From the NCBI GenBank assembly GCA_900540985.1, contig UQIC01000012.1:1-58007 (forward strand): a DNA stretch of 58,007 nucleotides. Reading direction: 5' to 3'. The notes under the pieces are model-generated. The model was not told the DNA's origin and ran no database searches. It saw nothing but the letters and a program-made list of their open reading frames with translations. Source of the stretch: an uncultured Collinsella sp. GTDB taxonomy: Bacteria > Actinomycetota > Coriobacteriia > Coriobacteriales > Coriobacteriaceae. The first letter of the stretch is position 1. The number at the start of each line of letters is the position of its first letter. The position numbers were made by a program, and so were the translations under genes. This document shows, piece by piece, positions 52,546 through 58,007 of the stretch.

Positions 52546-53922
52546 ATGTGGGCATACGAGACGACGTTCTATCAGATCTATCCGCTGGGCTTTTGTGGAG
52601 CTCCACGCGAAAACGCCGCGCCCGTTGCCGAGGATGAGCTCGCCCAGGCTGTCAACGCCGCGCCAAACCCCGATGCGCCCATTATGAAGATCGCCCAATG
52701 GGCCGACTACCTGCAGGAACTCGGCGTTGGCGCTGTGCTCATCAACCCGCCGCTCGAATCTGATAGTCACGGCTACGATACACGCAGCCTGCGCCACATC
52801 GACCGCCGCCTGGGTGGGGACGCCGACTTTGCCGCCGTATGCGACACGCTGCATGCCCATGGCATCCGCGTGGTGCTCGATGCCGTCTTCAACCACGTCG
52901 GCCGCGGTTTTTGGGCCTTCCGCGATGTGCAGGAGCGCAAGTGGGACTCGCCCTACAAGGACTGGTTCCACATTAGCTTTGACGGCGATTCTTGCTATGG
53001 CGATGGCTTTTGGTACGAGGGCTGGGAAGGCCATTTTGAGCTTGTGAAGCTCAACCTGCAAAATCCCGCTGTGGTCGATTACCTGCTCGAGTCCGTGCGC
53101 CGTTGGGCCGACGTCTTTGACGTCGACGGCCTGCGCTTGGACGTTGCCTACATGCTCGACCGCGATTTCATGCGTCGTCTGCATAGCTTTGCCCGTGAGC
53201 TCAAGCCCGGCTTTGTGCTCATCGGCGAGACGCTCCACGGCGACTACAATCAGATCGTCAACGACGAGATGCTCGACTCCTGCACCAACTACGAGTGCTA
53301 CAAGGGCCTGTACTCCAGCTTTAACTCGGTCAACATGTTCGAGATCGCCCATTCGCTGCACCGCCAGTTTGGCGGCGATCCGTGGTGCGTCTACCGCGGC
53401 AAACATCTGCTGTCGTTTGTCGACAACCACGATGTGCCGCGCCTGGCAAGTATCCTCACCGACAAGTCGTGTCTGCGTCCCGCCTACGGCATGCTCTTTG
53501 GCATGCCGGGCATCCCGTGCGTCTACTATGGCAGCGAGTGGGGAATTGCTGGTGAAAAGGGCGGCCCCGATGGCGACTGGGCGCTGCGACCTGCGCTCAA
53601 TGAGCCTGCGCCCAACGAGCTGACGGCGTTCATCACGCAGCTTGCGCACCTTCGCTCGGCCGACGACGCGGCTGCCCGTGCTCTCAACTACGGTGCCTAT
53701 CGCAACGTGGTGATCCAGAACAAGCAGCTGCTGTTCGAGCGCGCCTGCGACGTCGCGACGGTACTCGTGGCGGTGAACGCCGTGGACGAGCCCTTCACCT
53801 TTGGCGCCGGCGAGCTCAACGGCTCCTTTGTCGATCTGCTTGCCGACGATGCGCCCACGGTCGAGCTGCCGGGCTCCCTTGAGCTTGCACCCTACGAGGT
53901 GCGTTATCTGCTGAGGGCCTAG
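52546..53922 (+). CDS. GH13 alpha-amylase-family glycosidase
   Basis: The 458-residue enzyme has the four GH13 conserved regions: DAVFNH near residue 112, GLRLDVAYM with the nucleophile Asp near 200, LIGETLHG with the acid Glu near 227, and FVDNHD near 290. A TIM barrel and a C-terminal beta domain can be traced. No signal peptide is seen, so it acts in the cytosol on imported maltodextrin-type sugars. It lies 3 bp before the DNA glycosylase gene and just right of the island repeat. The ATG follows GGGAGGC. Confidence 0.9.
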   Translation: MWAYETTFYQIYPLGFCGAPRENAAPVAEDELAQAVNAAPNPDAPIMKIAQWADYLQELGVGAVLINPPLESDSHGYDTRSLRHIDRRLGGDADFAAVCDTLHAHGIRVVLDAVFNHVGRGFWAFRDVQERKWDSPYKDWFHISFDGDSCYGDGFWYEGWEGHFELVKLNLQNPAVVDYLLESVRRWADVFDVDGLRLDVAYMLDRDFMRRLHSFARELKPGFVLIGETLHGDYNQIVNDEMLDSCTNYECYKGLYSSFNSVNMFEIAHSLHRQFGGDPWCVYRGKHLLSFVDNHDVPRLASILTDKSCLRPAYGMLFGMPGIPCVYYGSEWGIAGEKGGPDGDWALRPALNEPAPNELTAFITQLAHLRSADDAAARALNYGAYRNVVIQNKQLLFERACDVATVLVAVNAVDEPFTFGAGELNGSFVDLLADDAPTVELPGSLELAPYEVRYLLRA

Positions 53923-53925
53923 GCC

Positions 53926-54489
53926 ATGGCAGCGTCTGACGAGGGCTATCAACATATTGAGCATGAGTTTGAGCCTGTGTTCGACCAGCACTCGCGCGTT
54001 TTGGTACTCGGGTCGTTTCCCTCGGTGCTTTCGCGTGCCAACGCTTTCTATTACGGCAATCCGCAAAACCGTTTTTGGCGCGTGATGGCCGCGTGCCTCG
54101 GTGTGCCCGTGCCGCCCAACGAGGGCGATCTTTTGGCAAGCGGTGAGCCCGCGACGCTCGATGCCTCCATTGTCGCCAAGCGGGCCATGCTGCTGAACGG
54201 CGGCGTGGCCCTGTGGGATGCAATCGAGAGCTGCGACATTAAGGGCTCGAGCGACGCGAGCATTCGCAACGTTGTGCCGGCACATATCGAGCGCATTACC
54301 GACGCCGCGCCGATCGAGGTCGTTGTCTGTAACGGCGGTACGGCAGGGCGACTCTACAAACGCTACTTACAAGATCGGACGGGGTTGCCCGCCGTCGTCC
54401 TGCCCTCGACAAGTCCTGCTAATGCCGCCTGGCGTCTGGAGCGTCTTGTCGAGCGTTGGCGCGAAGCCGTTGACTGGGCTGTTATTTAA
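53926..54489 (+). CDS. DNA-deoxyinosine glycosylase (UDG superfamily, family 6)
   Basis: The 187-residue protein has VLVLGSFPSVLSRANAFYYG then NPQNRFWRVM (about 25-55), the typical start of hypoxanthine-DNA glycosylases, and LPSTSPAN near residue 163. These enzymes remove deaminated bases from DNA to start base excision repair. It begins 3 bp after the glycosidase stop, so they share a transcript without an obvious functional link. Confidence 0.88.
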   Translation: MAASDEGYQHIEHEFEPVFDQHSRVLVLGSFPSVLSRANAFYYGNPQNRFWRVMAACLGVPVPPNEGDLLASGEPATLDASIVAKRAMLLNGGVALWDAIESCDIKGSSDASIRNVVPAHIERITDAAPIEVVVCNGGTAGRLYKRYLQDRTGLPAVVLPSTSPANAAWRLERLVERWREAVDWAVI

Positions 54490-54490
54490 T

Positions 54491-55153
54491 TTAGATTTTT
54501 GTTTGAGCGTGGGCGCCCAGACGTTTCAGAACGCCTCGCCAGATCGGCGCGGGCACGGCTGGCTCGGCGCAAACCATGCCGTCGGCGTCGACGTTGGCGG
54601 CATTGCCGCCGCCAAGTCGCTGTGCATGTTTGACGGAGCAGCCCATGCGCACAGCGCCCACAAGCTTATCCATCGCTTCCGAAAACGGTCGCCGCAAGAG
54701 TCCCATGCGCGGGGAGCGACGAAGCGCCGCAATGCCGCTGCCGCCGTAGATTGCAACGCCGCCACACCACAATTGGTCATGGCGCTCACATGCCTTGTGC
54801 AAGCGAACGGCGGTCCCACGCGCCTGCTCAGCGTCCTGTTGTGCGGCTCGAATCACGGCATAGACACGCGTTCCCGTACCGCCAAAGCGCTCAAGCGCCT
54901 GCTCGATGGCTGTCAACGTCTCATCGTCAGCCACATCTTCAATGGCCAGCACGATGCCATCGGCAACGCTGCCGGCGTCATTTGCCTTCAAGTCGACCGG
55001 GCGGGGGAGTGCGGTGCCGGAAAGTTGAGCATAGGCGGCGATGGCATCCTGCAGGTCCCAGAGCAAAAAATCAAGATCGGCGCTATTGGGAATACTGATA
55101 TACGCAACGGTGTGCAGTGTTTTTGGTACGTCGCCGCGCGCGGTCGTCTCCAT
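54491..55153 (-). CDS. Hypothetical protein, possible flavodoxin-like fold
   Basis: The 220-residue protein starts METTARGDVPKTLHTVAYIS behind AAAGGAGATGG. The sequence TRVYAVIRAAQQDAEQARGTAVRLHKACER followed by LWCGGVAIYGGSGI and MGLLRRPFSEAMDKLVGAVR resembles a family of flavodoxin-type FMN reductases found in Gram-positives. The phosphate loop is not clear. It converges on the DNA glycosylase gene, with one base between the stops. I do not assign a function. Confidence 0.6.
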   Translation of the reverse strand: METTARGDVPKTLHTVAYISIPNSADLDFLLWDLQDAIAAYAQLSGTALPRPVDLKANDAGSVADGIVLAIEDVADDETLTAIEQALERFGGTGTRVYAVIRAAQQDAEQARGTAVRLHKACERHDQLWCGGVAIYGGSGIAALRRSPRMGLLRRPFSEAMDKLVGAVRMGCSVKHAQRLGGGNAANVDADGMVCAEPAVPAPIWRGVLKRLGAHAQTKI

Positions 55154-55246
55154 GCCATCTCCTTTCCGGCTCGTTTCCGTTTAGGTTACACCGTCTGGTG
55201 GCGCCCCGCCGCGCTATCCTAGTGCAACCCTTACGAAAGGAACGCC

Positions 55247-56383
55247 ATGCGTCTGCCCATGAATACCTCGCTTGCCATGCTCAAGCCCTCCGGTATCCGC
55301 CGGATCAACGCGCTCGCCGCCCAGCATCCGGGGTGCATCGCGCTCGCGCTCGGCGAGCCCGATTTTCCCACGCCCGATGTGATTAGCGCCGAGGTGACCG
55401 CCGCACTGGACCGCGGTGACACGCACTATCCGCCCAACAACGGTCGCCCCGCCCTGCGTGAGGCGTTGTCTGCCTACATGGGGGGCGCGGGCCTTACGTT
55501 TTCGGCCGACGAGGTCATCCTAACCGACGGCGCGACCGAGGCCCTGTCGGCAACATTCATGGCCATGCTCAACCCCGGCGACGAGGTCATTATCCCCACG
55601 CCGGCCTTTGGCCTGTACGAAAGCATCGTCGTGGCCAACCACGCCAAAGCAGTCTTTTTGGATACGGAGCCTGCGCAATTTCAGATTGACGAGGATGCGC
55701 TTCGTGCTTGCGTGACGCCGGCGACCAAGGCTATCGTCATCTGCTCGCCCAACAATCCTACGGGCTGCATCCTCAACGCGGCATCGCTCGACGCCGTGGC
55801 GCGCGTGGCAGAGCAGGCTGGCATCTACGTAATCTGCGACGACGTATACAACCGCCTCGTCTATGTGGACGGCTACGAGCGCTTCGCCCAGCGACACCCG
55901 GAGCTGCGCGGGCAGACGGTCGTCATCGAAAGCTTCTCCAAGCCCTGGGCCATGACCGGCTGGCGCCTGGGCTGGCTCGCAGCGGCAACCCCCGTCATCG
56001 CCGAGATCGCAAAGGCCCACCAATACTTAGTATCGAGTGCTGTCTCCTTCGAAATGGACGCCGCAGCCCGAGCCCTCACCGTCGACCCAACCCCCATGCT
56101 CAAAGTCTACCGAGCCCGCCGCGAGCGCGTACTCGAAGCCTTAAACGCCATGGGCCTCGACGTGGTAGAGCCCGCAGGAGCCTTCTATACCTTCCCGAGC
56201 ATCAAACAATTCGGCCTAACCAGCGAGGGCTTCTGCATCAAAGCCATCAAAGAGGCCAACGTAGCCCTAGTTCCCGGAGACTGCTTCGGCACCGAAGGCC
56301 ACGTCCGTCTCAGCTATTGCGTTTCCGACCAAGATCTGGACGAAGGCCTCCACCGCCTGTCCACCTTCATTTCAACCTTGTAG
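55247..56383 (+). CDS. Class I/II PLP-dependent aminotransferase
   Basis: The 378-residue enzyme has the aspartate-aminotransferase fold type I. ALGEPDFPTPDVI lies near residue 35, TDGATEALSATFMAML near 92, and the cofactor lysine in IESFSKPWAMTGWRLGW near 229; SPNNPTG is the ring-stacking region. Such enzymes convert 2-oxo acids to amino acids, often aromatic or branched ones. GAAAGGAA precedes the start. It is a single gene; the substrate is not certain. Confidence 0.9.
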   Translation: MRLPMNTSLAMLKPSGIRRINALAAQHPGCIALALGEPDFPTPDVISAEVTAALDRGDTHYPPNNGRPALREALSAYMGGAGLTFSADEVILTDGATEALSATFMAMLNPGDEVIIPTPAFGLYESIVVANHAKAVFLDTEPAQFQIDEDALRACVTPATKAIVICSPNNPTGCILNAASLDAVARVAEQAGIYVICDDVYNRLVYVDGYERFAQRHPELRGQTVVIESFSKPWAMTGWRLGWLAAATPVIAEIAKAHQYLVSSAVSFEMDAAARALTVDPTPMLKVYRARRERVLEALNAMGLDVVEPAGAFYTFPSIKQFGLTSEGFCIKAIKEANVALVPGDCFGTEGHVRLSYCVSDQDLDEGLHRLSTFISTL

Positions 56384-56433
56384 CCCAACGGGACGCAACA
56401 CATCAGCCCACCGACCCAAGCACTATGAGTGGG

Positions 56434-56655
56434 GGCGTCAGCCAACGAAAACCCGGGCTGCCCAAAGTCAACGCAGGCACGCGCCGCCGAAGGCCAGGCG
56501 CAAGGTTTTCGTAGATTCCGCACGAGCCGAAGAGCACTTAATGTGCTCTTCGTGCGAGCCAGGACTTGACCGAGCGAAAACCTTGCGCCTGGCCTTCGGC
56601 GGCGCGTGCCGGATGGTGGAATTGTGTACAGCCCGGTTTTCCGTTGACCGACGCC
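56434..56655. repeat. 222-bp palindromic, MITE-like element
   Basis: The ends are imperfect 27-bp inverted repeats (56434-56460 and 56629-56655, 23 of 27 match). Inside lie perfect 36-bp inverted repeats (56476-56511 and 56575-56610) and a central hairpin (GAAGAGCAC with GTGCTCTTC). I see no coding sequence. It fills most of the 505-bp gap between the aminotransferase gene and rplJ. Confidence 0.8.
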
Positions 56656-56786
56656 GGGGTCCCCGCCATAATACTTTCGGTTCACGCACGAATCCGCTGC
56701 CAGAGACAGCCGGTGCAAACGGGCATCGCCCGCGAGCTTAATGGGATATCCCGCCAGCCGAGGTGGTCGAGTAGATATGTCTTCTC

Positions 56787-56838
56787 GCCCCCGTCGCTCA
56801 TGCAGCGCGGGGGCTTTCTTTTTGGACATGCCCCCGTC
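56787..56838 (+). promoter_or_regulatory. rplJ leader: terminator with a competing hairpin
   Basis: GCCCCCGTC (56787-56795) pairs with GCGGGGGC (56807-56814), followed by TTTCTTTTT, a terminator. An identical GCCCCCGTC (56830-56838) lies just after and could pair with the same strand instead, preventing termination. This is the layout of an attenuator and would suit ribosomal-protein feedback. Rho-independent termination alone is the simpler part of the call. Confidence 0.6.
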
Positions 56839-56888
56839 ACGTCCTTGTGGCGGACCGTGCCCGGAAAGAATTCGAGGAGGTGTAATTC

Positions 56889-57410
56889 ATGCCCCAGCAG
56901 TACAAAATCGACAAGGTTGCAGAGATCGAGTCCCGTATCGCCGAGAACGCCGGTCTGTTCGTCGTCAACTACAACGGTCTGACGGTTAAGCAGGCTCAGG
57001 AGCTGCGTCATCAGCTTCGCGAGTGCGGCGCCGAGATGAAGGTCTACAAGAACAACCTGGTCAAGATCGCCCTCAAGAACCAGGAGCAGCCCGAGATCGA
57101 CGAGATCCTCGCCGGCCCCGTTGCTTATGTGTTCTACGAGACCGAGCCGGTCGAGGCCGCTAAGGCCCTTAAGGACTTCTCCGCTAAGTCCAAGGGCGTC
57201 CTTGAGATCAAGGGCGGTATCTCCGACGGCAAGGCCGTTTCCGCTGATGATGTTAAGGCTATCGCCGAGCTGCCCACCAAGGATCAGCTTCTCGGCCAGA
57301 TCGCCGGTCTCATCTCCGGTTTCGCTCGCGACATCGCTGTCTGCGTCAACGGCGTTTCCTCTGGTCTCGCTCGTTCGATCCAGCAGGTCTCCGAGCAGAA
57401 GGCAGCCTAG
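56889..57410 (+). CDS. rplJ: 50S ribosomal protein L10
   Basis: The 173-residue protein begins MPQQYKIDKVAEIESRIAEN. The L10 core LFVVNYNGLTVKQAQELRHQ follows, with the C-terminal helix that carries L7/L12 dimers (LSARSIQ-like SGLARSIQQVSEQ). L10 is the stalk base and, with L12, a known feedback repressor in other bacteria. GAGGAGGTG precedes the ATG. It is 29 kb from rplKA. Confidence 0.96.
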   Translation: MPQQYKIDKVAEIESRIAENAGLFVVNYNGLTVKQAQELRHQLRECGAEMKVYKNNLVKIALKNQEQPEIDEILAGPVAYVFYETEPVEAAKALKDFSAKSKGVLEIKGGISDGKAVSADDVKAIAELPTKDQLLGQIAGLISGFARDIAVCVNGVSSGLARSIQQVSEQKAA

Positions 57411-57512
57411 TCGCTGTTTTCACCCGCGGCGGCAACGCCGCACCCCTGGCGCATTCGCGCTGTGTTTTAACTGATCTCCGTGCATCTGCACGGAAACCGA
57501 AAGGACTTAGAA

Positions 57513-57890
57513 ATGGCTAAGCTTACCACCGATGAGATCATCGATGCTCTTAAGGAAATGACCCTTCTCGAGGCTTCCGAGCTCGTCAAGGCTATCGAGG
57601 ACACCTTCGGCGTTTCCGCCGCTGCTCCTGCCGCCGTTGTCGCCGCTCCCGCTGCTGGCGCTGCTGAGGCCGAGGAGAAGACCGAGTTTGACGTCGTGCT
57701 CGAGGGCTTCGGCGACAACAAGATCCAGGTCATCAAGGCCGTCCGTGAGCTCACCAACCTTGGCCTGAAGGAGGCCAAGGAGGTCGTCGAGGGCGCTCCC
57801 AAGGCTGTTCTCGAGGGTGCCAAGAAGGAGGACGCCGAGGCTGCCAAGGAGAAGCTCGAGGCTGCTGGCGCTGCTGTCACCCTCAAGTAA
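57513..57890 (+). CDS. rplL: 50S ribosomal protein L7/L12
   Basis: The 125-residue acidic protein begins MAKLTTDEIIDALKEMTLLE. An Ala-rich hinge (AAAPAAVVAAPAAGAAEAEE) is followed by the C-terminal factor-binding domain ending KEKLEAAGAAVTLK. It stimulates translation GTPases. ATG 57513 is behind AAAGGACTT; the 11 codons before it are leader. It is 102 bp after rplJ. Confidence 0.97.
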   Translation: MAKLTTDEIIDALKEMTLLEASELVKAIEDTFGVSAAAPAAVVAAPAAGAAEAEEKTEFDVVLEGFGDNKIQVIKAVRELTNLGLKEAKEVVEGAPKAVLEGAKKEDAEAAKEKLEAAGAAVTLK

Positions 57891-57917
57891 TCAGGCTTTC
57901 TCGCCAGATTTCTTTGC

Positions 57918-57951
57918 AGACGGGGTTCGCATTGCGAGCCCCGTCTTTTTT
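57918..57951 (+). terminator. Terminator of rplJL
   Basis: AGACGGGGTTCGC (57918-57930) pairs with GCGAGCCCCGTCT (57934-57946) with one G-U pair, followed by TTTTTT. Nothing recognisable follows to the end of the window. Confidence 0.9.
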
Positions 57952-58007
57952 GTTACGGGCTTTAGCCTGTGCGGGGCGCGCAGCGCACCGCATCAGAAAC
58001 CACCCGC

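Noticed and set aside
54218..55222. A 334-codon plus-strand frame opposite the flavodoxin-like gene
   Set aside because: It starts inside the DNA glycosylase gene without a ribosome site, while the minus-strand gene has an ideal one.

Overview
The window looks like chromosomal DNA of a high-GC member of the Coriobacteriia (Actinomycetota), most probably Collinsella or a close relative. This rests on G+C-rich codon usage, a tRNA-tuf-rpmG-secE-nusG-rplKA block, a fused FeoA-FeoB, a ClpC-type unfoldase, a very large two-ATPase-domain acyl-CoA dehydratase activase, and DisA next to the non-mevalonate isoprenoid genes. The genus is an inference; there is no rRNA gene to confirm it.

Layout. 1-2.7 kb: a threonine/serine exporter-like protein and a small DUF2798-like membrane protein behind a possible attenuator. 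2.9-8.1 kb: the giant CoA-dehydratase activase plus an overlapping TetR regulator, with a palindrome in front. 8.3-12.6 kb: clpC and pepD. 12.7-15.3 kb: a hipBA module with three evenly spaced operators, then mntP behind a yybP-ykoY manganese riboswitch. 15.5-21 kb: a compact run disA-ispD-ispF-cysS-rlmB-NYN. 21-22.4 kb: a one-gene HTH-HipA-like kinase with paired operators. 22.6-27.8 kb: five tRNAs, tuf, rpmG, secE, nusG, rplK and rplA. 27.9-31.4 kb: a metallophosphoesterase overlapping a cytosolic ParB-like/BMP fusion, and an MscS channel. 31.5-39.9 kb: a frameshifted surface 5'-nucleotidase, a three-gene ABC importer, a WYL regulator, asnS and a PTS IIA protein. 40.2-44.9 kb: an alpha/beta hydrolase, FeoAB and an MFS exporter. 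45.0-52.3 kb: an accessory island on the minus strand. 52.5-58 kb: a GH13 glycosidase, a DNA glycosylase, a flavodoxin-like protein, an aminotransferase and rplJL.

The most interesting part is the island at about 45.0-52.3 kb. It is a four-gene operon, dynamin-like GTPase, HerA/FtsK-type ATPase with a Ser/Thr/Gly-rich insert, WHH-type HNH nuclease and a small possible immunity protein, with overlapping or near-touching reading frames. It lies between two 152-bp direct repeats (94% identical) that carry the last 18 codons of the upstream MFS gene plus its 3' hairpin. All coding differences between the copies are synonymous, so one end probably came from a different allele. I propose it as a candidate defence or toxin-deployment system that I cannot match to a named one.

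A second theme is repeated DNA. Five hairpins share a core like AAGGGGACAG, and four of them begin exactly at a gene's stop codon. Three hairpins share the arm GTTGCGGTG-R-AATA. A 222-bp palindromic element sits upstream of rplJ. A gene-free stretch at 22.7-23.05 kb carries two families of alternating repeats. The two HipA-type kinase loci also share an operator design: half-sites spaced by 6 bp, repeated over the promoter.
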